Shown here: positions 43,050 through 55,976 of the stretch, piece by piece
Numbering within the stretch: the stretch's first letter is position 1
Layout of the letters: each line of letters opens with the position of its first letter
Origin: Ceratobasidium sp. AG-K
Lineage: Eukaryota > Basidiomycota > Agaricomycetes > Cantharellales > Ceratobasidiaceae
DNA: 64,000 nucleotides
NCBI GenBank assembly: GCA_037039685.1
Contig: JAWNGF010000001.1
Coordinates: 186,001 to 250,000, forward strand
Direction of reading: 5' to 3'
Translations under genes and position numbers: made by a program
Notes under the pieces: generated by a model
What the model was told of the DNA's origin: nothing
The model's database searches: none
The model's input: the letters and a program-made list of their open reading frames with translations, nothing else

Positions 43050-45164
43050 TCTGGTGTCTTGGTGATCGACGAAATTCTTCTACCACGGGAGTACCGGGAG
43101 TATTGATGAACTTGGAGCAGACTGGGTGGATATAAATACATATCGCCTGTGCAGCTCCCGGCCATTAGTGGCTAAGCAGGATCGATGAACTGCATAAAAA
43201 GCGAGGTTCCTTGCAGATCAAAGATTTTTTTGCGTTAGATCAATGGGATCCATAAACATATGGAAGGAGACCAAGGACCACGAGTGCAAACTCAATATAC
43301 CGGAGCGTTGGGTCACTTGAATGGAGCAATCGAGACCTCGTCTCGCCTGTTCAGTCAATCACACTCACCATTTCACTGCACGTGGAGGAGAAAATCCAAT
43401 TTCCTTCACAATACTCTTGGAAGCAGATCCTAAGCTATTTCATTTTTTTGCCAGGAGCTGATGCAATCTCATTTGTAGTTTGAGAATCGAGTACTGGATT
43501 GGCGCGTGACCATCCGTTATGGGCCACTGCGCTGCGCCGTCAATGGTTCGGGGATAGGGTTCCAACTAAACAAGAGACAGCGCAAGGCCGGAACGGCTGG
43601 TACAGAACTCCTGGTTAGTTGCCCCAGTGAGTTCGGAGATGCGCGGCGCTTCGAATCGGCAAAATTTAAACTAGTCTCTAAGCCAACCCCCCGGTGGAGT
43701 CAGTCCAGCAGCCCATCCCGAGAGTCAGGTGTCAATGCTTGAGCAAGAGGCGCACGGAGATGCACCAAGGAAGTCTCCAGGATCAACGCACGGGAGATTC
43801 CAGGCATTTTGATCACAGTGCTTAGACACATAAGGGTCCAGAATTAGCACAAAGTGGGCCGCGCACGAGAAGATGAGCGGTTACGCGTGAAATGCTATGC
43901 GCAATCTTCTAATACTTCATGCGTGTAGGGATTATCATTGGACCCACCCCCAGTATCGCAAATTGCCAACGATTGTGGAATCTCTGGCCTTGACGATTTG
44001 ATTGAACAGTCAACATGGTACAAATGCGTGGGGCCACTCGCCGTGTTAAGATAACAAGCCTTAATGCAAGTGGATTTTAGGTAGTATCGAAGACGGGGAG
44101 ACGGAAAAGGGGTCCATACATACACATACACGGACAAGGCTGGCCACGCGCGACGCCTGCGGCTCTCGCGCGCATACAGGTTAGCTAATCGCCACGTAAT
44201 GCGTACCATTACAGACAGTATCGCACGCTGGGCGCCGATGTGCGTCGTGCAATCCTATTTATGTGTACTGCAGCTCTGCTATGTATAATCTATATTGGTA
44301 CGGTATGCACGACGGTCCAAAGGTGTTGAAGTCGTCTGTAAAAAAGGGACGGACCTAATCGGCACTAATCGGCACTAATAACAATTGTCGCAACAGTCAG
44401 CGAGCCTAATTAGGGCCGATTAGTGCCGATTAGCGCTGGTTAGCCGGACCTTTTTTCAGACGGAAGGCTCGTTTGCAAGCGCCCGGCGCAAAAGAATCAC
44501 TCCGCACGCGGAAGCGAGGTTTGTTATACGCCTGCACGTGCTGTTGTGGAGGCCTTTGCCGTGTGAGTCATTGATTTCCATGTGCGGCGCCGGTTTGATT
44601 CTATATAGGCCTTTAGCCGTGGAATTATGTATTTATATGCTACGTGTAAAGCCTTGTTTATACAGTAATCCTTACACGCAAAGTGCCACTTGCATGCACT
44701 TCGCCACGCCTGTACCCTTTGTTCAGCTCCAAATTAGTAGCTGAAAACGCAGAAAGGATGTGCATACGAGAACCATCCACCTCGTGCGCAAGCTCAAAAC
44801 TTGAGTATTGGGCCTATTTGACTTAAATTTCGCTTACCCACTGCTTACACACCGACCTATCATCTCGAACTTGCGCGTCAACGGTGATTTTCGGCGCGTC
44901 GATGAGTCGCGAGACCCATTGCTGAATCTTGTGTCCTGAACTGCCTCTGCATCGTGACTTGAGAGTGACGCTAAGTGTAATAATTCAGGCGTGTTTACCA
45001 GACATTTTAAGTCAACATTTGGTCATTAATTAATACAGTCTTGCTATCCTGCCAACCTCAGAGATACCATTGCATCTACAGAACTACGTGCCCGTCACAA
45101 CTATTTTTTGGACCATTTCATGGAGGGTCTACACCCCAAAGACCTTCGTTGACAGAAAAGTGAT
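43050..45164. other. intergenic region between K3 and K4
   Basis: About 2.1 kb without a supportable gene. It contains the palindromic element at 44334-44461 and presumably the K3 promoter. Confidence 0.45.
44334..44461. repeat. palindromic element with inverted ends GTCTG(T)AAAAAAGG
   Basis: The 128-bp segment begins GTCTGTAAAAAAGGGACGGA and ends with the imperfect reverse complement ...CCGGACCTTTTTTCAGAC. Both arms carry the repeated motif TAATCGGCACTAATCGGC in opposite orientation. It would fold into a long hairpin and resembles a small MITE. No clear target duplication was seen. Confidence 0.55.
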
Positions 45165-48100
45165 CTAATCAGATCTTAGTTGTTTTTTCCAAGTCGGTAG
45201 TGTACTCGGACTCACAGCCTCCATAACCTCCACTGCGCTTGGACGCTCTTGTACGTTGCGTGACCAACAGGTCACAAGAAGAGTCCACATAAGGTTTCTG
45301 GGCATACTTGGAGGTATATGCGACTTTGGACGACCTGGCAGCTTTCCTTGATCGACAACGACGCCAAATAGTGCAGCGTCAGTCACATCAAAGTACGGGA
45401 TTTTTCCAGTCATTATTTCCTTTTAAATTTTAAAGTAAGCATTGCGTTGCTCGTAGTCCTGATGTGAGTATGTTGTACCAATATAGTCTAGTGGTTCAAA
45501 CCTCATTTATATACCATTAGGTTAAGCTACATAATTGACTTACCATTCCCAAGGCATACACATCTCCTGGAAAGCCTCGCTTAGCTTGCCGTTGGAGGAT
45601 TTCTGGAGCCTATGTATTCCACAATCAGTAGTGTAAGATCACTCGTTGGTAGAATTCTGCATACAGTCCATCGGATAGATCCCGGCCCTTTATGCGGTGC
45701 TGTGATTAGCGGCAGAGATGAATTACTCGGAAACGAATGTCCGAAGTCGGCAATCATTGGTATTCCGTCTTCACTGACCACAATATTGTCCTACCTACTA
45801 GTTAGCAATTTAAATAGCGGTGGCTTGAAAACCTACAGCTTTCAAGTCTCCATGTACCTGGAGCCAGATCCTCTTGTTAGCCATGGATAAGCATAGGTCT
45901 GTAATACATCTCACCGTTCCCTGTCCATGCAAGTATGCAACCCCTGCGCAAACCTGGATGATCTACCAGGAAATTAAATTACATAGTACACCCGATGCAT
46001 GCAAAGCTACCTACTATGTCCAGTCGGTTTACCAGTGGGTTCCTCCGGACGTATGCTTGAAGACTTCCGTTAGCAGCCCAAGGTGATACCATACCTATTC
46101 TTCCGCGAAAATTGGCAATGCCAAGGAGCTTCAACACATTTGGGTGATTACATTTCTGCCATATGTGAAGCTCCCGAGCTGCTCTCTATAGCAATGTTAG
46201 TTTAGCCGGAAAGATAGAGCGCTTACATGCCTTCACCTGTAGGACATCATAGATCTCATTTTTCCCAAGCCTCTCAAGAATTATTGGGGTTTTCACGGCA
46301 ACCGCAGCACCGTCAAGGAGCGTAGCCTTGTAGATGTCGCCACATCCCCCAGCTTGAATGTTCTCATCGTCATGCCGATCAACTTGTGGTGAAAGATCTT
46401 TGCAACCATGTTTTGTGAGTAGCAAAATGAGGTCAGATACCGACTGTACCACGTAAGGGTGACATTCTAATCCAACTTTGGTCCCACACTCACCGCTAGT
46501 TTTGGCACATCTGTCTCGTTTGCCGTTTTGAACGAGGCTTCGGAGCCGCAATCAGAGTCGCAATCAGAGTCGCCGTTCTGTGCCTGAGTCTGTCATTAAA
46601 TAAGACGATTGTCAGTTACCTGTGATATTCTATGGTATTTATGATCTATTATACACCCACTGTAATGAGCCCACATGTAGATAGTTCTGGCGTTATAGTC
46701 GATTAAAATTTCTTAAATAATTACATACCCGCTATTACTTCTTTCAGAAGCGATTTGACTAGTTTGTGATGCAAAAGCACATACCTTCTGTAGATTGATA
46801 TATCAAGCCTCATCATTAGCTCCTGCGAAAAAATCTGAGCACATGCCTTTTGCAAGTACTTCTGCATTGCGGAGGATTGTTAGTATCTGCTTTGGTACCT
46901 TTCGACACACACACACCTCCTGCAAAAAGCACCATGTAGCAGGAAAAACACTGGTGAGCCATTTTTCACTACTTACGTGCTATTTCAATCATGAAGCGGA
47001 GGAATTTAGTGGAGTTGGTGGTTGAAACATAGAGACTTGCTTTCTGTGGCCGAATATGTACTTGGTCAGGTTTCTCAAGACTCTCTGCCAGTAAACTACT
47101 GGAGAGTTCAACTTACAGACTGGCAACATTTTTCCACCAATTAGTATGTATACGCGGTTACTCTGGCTGATTTGAACTGACATCCTTGTAGTAGATCGTA
47201 AATCAATGTAGCCACAGTAACCGGTCAACCGGTTGGGACACTGTAGAAACTTACCTCCTGTTCAGGTTCCAAAGGACTATAGATCAGTCAGGCCGATCAT
47301 ACCCCATTTCGTGGCACCTACAACCTGTTTATTTTGTTATCCATTAGTTCAATGCTAGCGTGCAACTATATTAGTCTTACCACCTGCAGCCAGAAACTGA
47401 ACTAAGTATATCTAGTTGCAGCGTAATTTACCCACCCGCTATAATTGTGGTTATAATAACGTATGAAGAACTAAATCACCACACTATGAGAGTCCACCCA
47501 CCAGCTACATAGTGGTAAATCTGTCCAAAGGGATACATTACCCTTTAAGCGAGCACTCTCACCCACTAGATTGGAGGTACCCCACATCAATTGCCATTAT
47601 GTAGCTACTGATGTCAGTTTACTTACGGCCTGTCCAATAGGTAAGTCAAACTAGTTGCTTCACCGATCACAGCAACAGTTTGCGTCGTCACGTACATGCT
47701 GGGGATATGATTTCAGTACCCACGCATACAGAAAACCTAGCGTGAACACAACATACAATCTACCCCTGATAATCAGCATCGGTACCTATACTCTGAGGAA
47801 TGCAGTAATCCCACCATCTAGTTTCAAAGTCAGTAATTATTGTCATTTCTCAGCGGAAACAACTGATAAGTACTGTCTGTGCACCACGCAACCCTGGAAG
47901 TTAGAATTCAACTGCACATATTAATCAGATCGATAAGCGGACCTGCTATGGAAGATAAAAGTAGTTAGAAACATGTCTAGGGATACCTAACACTAGACAT
48001 TGAACACAACCTACCGGCGCAAAACGAAACCCCTCCAAGCACTTTAAGATAAACTCAAAGGTTCCTGGGGCCCTCCGGCTTACCCTCTGGCGTAGGTTGT

Positions 48101-50087
48101 GTTAGTAGGGTGATAGCTGTAGCTGAACTCCGAAACTAACTTTCTATTGATCGAAGTTCCGCCCGGATGTGAGCCTCGGTCATCTTAATGCTCCATGATT
48201 AGGTGGACACGTACGCTCTGTAAATTGTCTCGTTAGGTCAGGGATTTCTGTAACAACCGCAAAAGTGTAGCTACACAGTGCTTTGGCACTCTTGGTTTCA
48301 CACAATCCCAGCCGCTGGTACGGGAATACACAAGGTAGGAGATCCGACTCACTTCCTAGATTTTGAGGCAGGAGCCATTATCGGAAATCGTAAATCAACT
48401 AATTGCCACTCTCCGGCGCGTACCGTCTGTGATGAGGGCAACTTGTTTAAGCTGTAGAGTTCAAAACTATGGCAGGCTGCTCGTACCTCGGCCTTTGATA
48501 TGCTACAGTCAGGTAGAGCTAGACGGATTACATGCAACAAACGTGTTGCAAACGAAGTATTAGCCGTATGCTGAGGACATAGTGTAACCAAGACATTGGG
48601 TGAAAAGTGCTTATCTTCTACGATGTCGGAAGTCAAATAGAAACTTCAACACTGTCCCAAAATGGTAACAAATACAGTAATCACCATCTAGATTGGCGTT
48701 GGAATCTATGGTTGAGGGACATTGGTAACACACACCTCCTACCGATGGCCATCGCAAGTTAGGAGTGATTTGATCGGCTTGCCAGACTTATACTCACATG
48801 CTATCCACACATTAAGTAAATCGAGTGGCCGCACCCGTAACTGGACGGAGATCTGGGACTTACTGCCTACAACCTTGGCATCAATTCCAGATGCTTATGT
48901 CGCTGAGGAGAACCTTTGAATAGTTCACTGACCGCCTTAGGATTTGAGCATCAGAATGGGGGTCATCAGCAATTAACGCATTGTTGACAACGTACAATCT
49001 ACATGGAGTTTAGGAGCTGACTTTAGAACCGCTGATTCTAAGGGAGTTGCGGCACAAATGATTTGCTGTACAAATCACTTTGCGGGATGTGCCTAAGATC
49101 GGAACTTACACCCTAATCACAATTGTAGAACATTTTAAACGTCAATGAGGCATGCGTTTGTTTCCAACTCACAAACTATGCGCATACAGAACGCCATGTG
49201 AGAGCATGAATCCCCTAGGAATGAACGCAACCTACCATCTGGTTGATTATAGAGCGGAGTCCCACTATGAGTTTAGGAACATGTGGTTGTACGTCCCCCA
49301 CACGCACCTTCTATTATAGACCAATGTACCTCAGTAACGCGATGGTGTGGGAAGTTCATACCACCTACCAACTTGTATGGTGTTGAGTTCGACATGTCAC
49401 CCAAGCGCTTAATGTCGCACTTTATAGCTTTTACTTACCATCTATATGAGGGTATTTTTATAACAAATACAAGTGGATGAGTAACTTGAACATGAATCTT
49501 GCTCAGCGGACCGTGACTCACGGCCTACCAACCAACCCAAGCATTCTGAGCCCTACACCCAACGATCATAATGGAAAATGAACATACAACCTAAGTTGGC
49601 CCGTCCGTGGTCGGGAATCAGAATGCGGGATCTACAAATAAGGGGATTTTGCCTCACAAACTACGTTTTATAAAAGGCGCCGAGAGGGTTAGTCTCTTCG
49701 ATGAAGGCTAGTAGGGAAGGACTTGCCGCCTACGTCCGTCGGAGCGCGTGTCCATGTTACTTAGTTACGGAATTGAGGCATACAATATTGAAGCTTACGG
49801 GCTGCAAGGTAGCTCATTTGCTGTTTGGGCACTTTATGCATTGAGAAAAGCTCACTGACATTCCTCTATATAAGGATCGGCAAATGAGCCTTCATGGTTG
49901 GGCAATTAATGTCATCAGTTACACATACCGGCTATAACATGATTTACGAGATTCAGGAGAGGAGTCATCAGCTGTTCCTGTATTCTCGCACATATGCAGA
50001 CGCACTCGACCCAATCCCTCTCCAGAAGACTCCAGTGCGGGGGGTATCAGATCCCGCTAGCAAGGATATTGAACGATCACCTACCAT
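45165..50087 (-). CDS. protein kinase K4 (TKL-like) with micro-exon-encoded N-terminus, possibly decaying
   Basis: ATG 50085-50087 abuts a GTAGGT donor. About 45 small exons follow to 46725. Decoded text includes FVAMLKMFG and, after an 18-nt exon GFRFAP (near 48010-48027), QTMIHAWLRVVEDSQHE, which aligns with K3. Kinase motifs: AGGCGDIYKA (Gly-loop with Cys), AVAVK, HGDLKA, PMIADFGHSF, and a C-lobe VTCWSRNVQERPSAVEV. Stop at 45165. Possible damage: a TGA-containing six-base exon (49072-49077), a donor reading ATAAGC at about 48613, no clear second exon between 50085 and 49920, and a GC donor at 49720. It may be a young pseudogene or use other splice choices. Confidence 0.6.
46725..50087 (-). 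other. diverged micro-exon array of K4
   Basis: About 45 AG-(3, 6 or 18 nt)-GT cassettes. Examples: 47873-47875 reads ACA, and 47815-47817 ATG, 47757-47759 ATT, 47696-47698 CAT, 47627-47629 GCC and 47563-47565 TGG follow in order. One exon near 49724 is followed by GCAAGT, a GC-AG intron donor. Gaps of two unit lengths near 48555-48620 lack a good cassette. Confidence 0.68.
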
Positions 50088-51455
50088 TTCAAGGAATTTT
50101 ATGAGAAGTACGTCTTAGGAACACACTCAGTACAGGACAGCAAGTGGGGGCTTATATCTGCAGGAGGCTGCCACGACTGGCTACGTGGTGTGGGGTAGCT
50201 TTAAGTGGGCGCTAGAAAATATGGAATACGCTTGCGTGCTGTGGATCACGAGCGCACATTCCTTGACTATCCACACCAAGACTTTCAAAGCCCCTCTTCC
50301 CTGTGAAACGATGGTTTCTACCATGTTACTGTGACTCATGTGCTCAACCACGAATCAAGGGCAAAAATGACTCTACCAAAGGCTCTGGGATAAGCTGTGC
50401 AGTGCTTCTCGCTGAGAGGAAATTTCGCTTCCAATATGCTACATTCAAGTTCAATCTCCGATTTTTGTTTTCCCGTGCATCCGGTGGATGGGAGGCCCAG
50501 CTTGCTGTAGGAAATGACCAGAACCAGGAATGGCTATAAGAAAACTGTTTGGGTTCTGGAGACTTCGGAGGGAGGGGGCACGCAATTGTTGTGCTTTCGG
50601 AGCCCAGTGATGCTCGCGGTGTGAAAGCATGTGAGGTCTTCCAACCCCATAGGGACTTTAGAAGCCGGACGTTAACTTCTCCCTCCGAAGAGGTGGTACG
50701 CTTCATCGAGGAGATTATGCAACTGGAGGACCTAGTGTGTACCTCCTGTAAGGAGACAGGGCGGCGGAAAGAAATATTTCTGATGCATGACGATAGACAA
50801 CAGGAGAATTCATTTATAGAACGTGTATGCATAGTTGGTGTTGTTTTACGTGTCATTGGATGGAATGAGGGCTCTGCACTGGAGTCTGCGGAGGTGCACA
50901 GCCCAGCCATGTCCGAAAGCGTAGCGAGTAGCTGTAAGCGCTTCCCTAAAGCACTTCGGGTCTAACGCGGATTTTCACCTCCGGTGGCTGGTTCGGTTCG
51001 AATGCGCGTATATATGCCAATTGATGTAACATGCATCCGAGGACGGGCATACCTGGGAATCCCCACGCAAACCGATAGCAAAGGGGGCGAGCCGTTGGTA
51101 CATGAACTATGTCAGGCCATGTGGCTATGACCAAGGCGTGCCGACCTCGTGCGCTACAGGACCGTGGCGAGCAATTTATTTCGCGCTTATGCAGACTGCT
51201 GTGCAAACCACCAGTTGCGCCTTCGCTCCATCTTTCGCGAGTTAGGATATTCGCTCTGTCATCTACGCCAGCTGTGACCCGAAACAGTCTCCATCTCACA
51301 TCTGCCTAACAATACAGCGCAGTGCACAATGAATTAATGAGATTAGTCTTCGACATGATTTCTCATTGCTTGAAAGTTGAATCTACATATCCGCATCACG
51401 TAACTGTTTCGGAGATCAATACTACCGAGATGAAACGTTTGCATGCGAAGCACCG
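50088..51455. other. intergenic region between K4 and K5
   Basis: Overlapping open frames occur on both strands at 50344-50965 (up to 188 codons), but neither has recognisable domain text and they overlap each other, so I do not call a gene. It presumably contains the K4 promoter. Confidence 0.4.
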
Positions 51456-54400
51456 TCATTTTCCCTTGAGATTGTCGAGAGAAAACATCTTCATCTGACC
51501 AATTTATCAATGTTAACATGACTGTCACGGTTCAGGAGTCTAAACCTACCATCTCTCCAACCTCCATTGCGCTTGGGCGCTCCTGCAGACTCCGTGACCA
51601 GCAGCTTTCAAGCAAGGACCAAAGCATATTCCCAAATAACCCAAAGGGTATGTATACCTCCGGGCGAGGTGGAAATTCTCCCCGGTTAACAATCATGCCA
51701 TAAAGCCGAACCTCATCAATTCCGCTGTATGGGACTTCTCCTCCAATAATCTCCTAGTGAAACGAGTCAGGAGTAAGATCACAGCTTCGACAAACTTCGC
51801 GAGCACATACCAGAATCGTCTGCAGATGCGATATTACGGTCAGCCACCAGGAAAGCGAACTAATCGGTATAGTGTGTATACCATGCCTAAGGAATAAACA
51901 TCTCCAGGGTAGCTCCGTCCCATCTCTTGCTTTATGATCTCGGGTGCCTGTGCCGTAGTACGGCGTTAGAAACCGATAAACCCGTGAAAACACTCAACCC
52001 ACCGTCCAACGGAGAGCTCCCATAGATGAGTGAGACACTGCGGTTATCGGGACAGCGCATTTGCCAAGAAATGCGTGTCCGAAGTCGCCAATCATTGCGA
52101 CACCAGACTCAGAAACCACGACATTAATCTAATAATTAGACGAGCCCTGTACACGAAGATCAAGTGCTTACCGCCTTCAAATCGCCGTGTACCTGCATTG
52201 ATGGAATGTATCAGCTGACTTTCGTTGCCACAAAGTGCCAGGTGGCGGAAATATATCTACCGTCTGGTTTTCGTGCAAATATACCAGGCCGTTGCAGACT
52301 TGCGTACTCTGTTGGGACTGGTGAGCTACGCGCTTTACTGTGTGAAGCTCATGATTAGGGCGAACTGACTAAGCCACACCGATCGGCACTGGGATTATTT
52401 TGAATGTATGCCTGTAATGTTCCATTAGCCATCCAAGGTGATACCATTGCAACCCTTTCGCGAAACATGGCAACACCGAGAAGCGGTAGCACGTTCGGGT
52501 GCCGACATTTCATCCAAGTATGAACCTCGCGGGCAACTTTCTGTATTTGCTCTCAGATTGATTGGCGCTCATTGACTGTAGAGCATATACTCACTTGCAG
52601 ATCGCTCTTTTCATTCTTCCCAGGTTCAACGCCAATGATTGGGGTCTTTATCGCCACTACTGAACCGTCGAGGAGTCTTGCCTTGTGAATGTGGCCAAAA
52701 GCGCCACGTCGGATATTGCTCGGGCCGCCTTTGACGATACGGGATGACACGTCCTCACATCCGTGCTCTACCAGTAGCTTAATTATCGCCGGGGCCGCCT
52801 AAGAGTACAATCGCAATCAGGGGATCCAGGGATTTGAGCATTAAATGTGGAAAACCATACCACTGAATCAGAGGTAAATTCACTCTGAGCACTTTGAAAA
52901 GAAGCATTGGACTCAGAATCGGAGATGGTATCTTCCTCTTGGTCACGAGCGTCTTGTGCCGTAGGAACCTGAGAGGCAATGTGAAGCGCGCTAGAATAGT
53001 TGTGTGTATCCATCTTGCCTCTGAAACAGTATCCTGCCGACCAAAATGTTAGAGCAGGTCCTAGTTCGCGAGCCCAGGTCGCACTCACCGACTGGGTTGA
53101 ATGTGTTTGATTGGCCAGGCTCTCTTGCATCTGAGAATAGTCCTATGAAGCGTTCGTCGACGCGTCAAGTTACATGTATATTTGTCACTCTTTATCCATC
53201 ATTTTACTCACCGCCTAGGAAATACAGGTTTGCTATCACCCAGCGGGCATATACACGACTTATTCAAATACGTTTAACCAACCTCCAATTCCTAATGGAA
53301 TATATCGTAACCCAGAGGATAAGCGAGACCGATTTGAGTATCTGATCACGTGCACCCACCTCCTAGCCGTAAAAACCATCGTGGGAAAAGCCATGACTGA
53401 GTGTCCATTACTGTAGTGAACCAAAGCAGCTTACAAACTACAGTGCGGTCAATCCATGCCCCTCGAAGTTGAACTTTTAACGCACCGTCTAAGATAATTC
53501 GGGTCTCCTCGTTTGATTCAGTCACGTTGAGTATAATCATTGCAGACCTACCCGCTGTGATCAAAATTGACTCAGTCCTCCAATCTTTGGTAAGCCTATG
53601 TAGGCACTTACGATCTATTAAAGCATGAATTAAAGGGCGGCCTGCTATGTCGCTACTGCCAACTCACGAACTAAAAGTCCGAAATTCGTGGCCGGTTAAG
53701 TATCCGGACGCGGATTTTACGCAAGTACACGCTCACTCCCTATCCATCAGTCAATTATAAATAGGTAGGCATGTGCTCGATGCGCGCCCGATACCGTACT
53801 CACGTTCTATAAAGATCGCAAATTGTACGGAATAGTCACTTATCACCTTCTCCAACTCTTTCCACTTACAATCTTGTTTAAAATACGAGTACATAAACAG
53901 TATATGCAATGCGGAGATTAAAGCGACTCACAACCTTCATGTTCGCGCGGTGCACCGTTGGTGATGACTTCTACTTCGGAGTACAGAGAGCCTGCCTACC
54001 TCCTGCACCAGTGTACGAACCAGAATTCAGTAAATTAAGTCATAAAACCGGCTCTACATGAATTTGAAATCTCACAATCTGGACCTGTGTCATCCAACCA
54101 AGGCGACTTTAGGAAGCGCATAGGCGGCAGGGCTTTGGTCACATACCCCCTGTATTTTGGAACCTTCAGTCGATGGTATGGGTACTTGATTTAATAACCA
54201 ACGCTTAGCCCATCCTAAGATGGTTGTCAATACATCCAAGGCGATTATGCGATTTCGCAGGTAACCATTCACTCACATCCTAAGTTTATAAGACAAGCGG
54301 ATAAGCCTCACTACCACCAGATTGTCAAATCGGTAGCATACCCCTACGGCAGTGTTATATTGATTAGTAGACTCCCAAATGATCTTGTCTAGCATTTATG

Positions 54401-55976
54401 TTGTAACCCACCTCCTACCAAAGAAACATCTATCAGCTCGACAATCCGCTAGCAATAATCTCAATGCTCACTTCAGACTTATACGTGTGATTGCACGGTC
54501 AGCCAGTGGTTACTCGACTAGGCTTGTAAGTACATACAGCCTACAAGCAAAACTTGGTAAGTCACATTTCCAGGGGATTCGTCGTTCGATAATTCTTCGC
54601 TTACGTCCTATACCAGTGAAAATGCGGTTAACCCGTCAAACTCTCGAACTTGGCTCGTTAAGATACAGTATTACCATCTACAAAAGCTTCATAAGGCGCC
54701 ACAAGTTGCGAGTGAACAGAAATCATGGTGCGCGACTTACTTGCTACAAAACATATCGTTCTAGGAGTTTCAGCTTTAAAAACTGAAGGTCGCCACTCAC
54801 ATCCTGGTCGTCAAGGTTCGCATCTGCAAAATTGCGTACCCTACATAAGCACTCACCAACTGGGATTTTGCGTGCGCGCTAGGTAAGCTTGCCTTCGTAC
54901 GCTTTGTTTGACCCACTGACCATCTATGAACGTGTCAGTCTAGTCTCAATTATGAGAGCGGTGCTCAAACTCACGAGCTACGGTGTCAAATACCCCCGTC
55001 ATCATCCACACCCATACCGTGGAATGTAGTGCCACTTACATTCTGTTTCAATTGAAACGCGATTTGAGCAAGCGAATCCAGAAGAATCTTGGTCCAGGCT
55101 CACCGCCTAGAGGCACACAATTTGAAGCATGATCAACATCTGATATATAAGTAGGGTATTTACCGCCTATCATTTCCGCAAAGGCGGTCGCTGGATTAGC
55201 CATATGTCATATATTGGACTTTCGAGATATTTACCCTCTATCAAATGCAAAAGGGTTGATAAAGTTCAATAGCATTTCCGGATGCTGCTCACCAACTATC
55301 AAGTCACGCGCACGTCACTTGAGCCAGTCCTCCCTACGTTACCAAGATGATTACTCACCCCCTTGGTCAAAGTACCCAAGGTTCAGGAATCAAACGACCA
55401 TTTGTTATACGACTGAGACTCACCATCTGAGACACCACGAGAGATAGTGATTAGAAGAGCTGTTCGATTGGCAATGCGAGACGAACTTACCCTCTGTTCG
55501 CAGAAGTTAGTGCCAAGACAGCTTACGCACAGAAAGGTGTAATTTCTCGCCAAACGTAGCAACCTACCAACTGGGATCATTCAAAGGCCTGGATTCAGCT
55601 CAGAAGCGTGTGGCGTCGCACCAGTACTCACAATCTATAATACAAAATAGTGGATTGGTCAGCTCTCAATTAATAGTGGTTGTCTGTATGTTGACTACTT
55701 ACAAACTGTGGTTCATGGAATGGTTAATATCGAACAACCTATCATACCAGGTGTATCTTACTGACCCTTTGCTACAAGAAATGGTTAGCAAAGTACCAAG
55801 GTGTTGCGTCATTCTACGAGAGACATACCTTCTGCGAGTTGGGCCGCATCATAGACACACAGCGAGTTAGTAATTCGTGATAAAATTACACCTCTCTACG
55901 CTAACTCACCGGACTGGGCTGCAAAGTTCGCCCATTGGGATATATCGGTGAATATATCATGAGCTAGGCTCACCAT
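51456..55976 (-). CDS. protein kinase K5 (TKL-like) with micro-exon-encoded N-terminus
   Basis: ATG 55974-55976 abuts a GTGAGC donor. A 9-nt exon (PSP, 55912-55920) and about 42 small exons follow, mainly 3 nt. Decoded text includes LRMGLRAANLMLDQMD, 10 of 16 residues identical to K3. The kinase part has RRGAFGHIHKA, VVAIK, HGDLKA, and a C-lobe with GEFPPRPEVYIPFGLFGNML and SCWSRSLQERPSAMEV. A last short exon MKMFSLDNLKGK with TGA at 51456-51458 is my best guess for the end. Two exons of the array appear to be 2 nt and 1 nt long and together restore the frame (see findings). Confidence 0.7.
53089..55976 (-). other. diverged micro-exon array of K5
   Basis: AG-NNN-GT cassettes every 50-80 bp, for example near 55697 TTT, 55622 ATT, 55560 TTG, 55485 AGG, 55420 ATG, 55345 GGG, 55285 TTG, 55225 AGG, 55155 GCG, 55095 GCG, 55030 AAT, 54970 CTC, 54910 ATG, 54850 TTG, 54795 GAT, 54735 CAA, 54670 ATG, 54600 GAC. 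A nine-base exon (GAATTGGAG) near 53278 uses donor GTTGGT. Confidence 0.76.

Noticed and set aside
46915..46925. ACACACAC microsatellite as a feature of its own
   Set aside because: It is only a few dinucleotides long and lies inside an intron of the K4 array.
50344..50965. Overlapping frames of 188 (minus) and 138 (plus) codons
   Set aside because: They lie on opposite strands over the same DNA with no domain text, and neither can be preferred.
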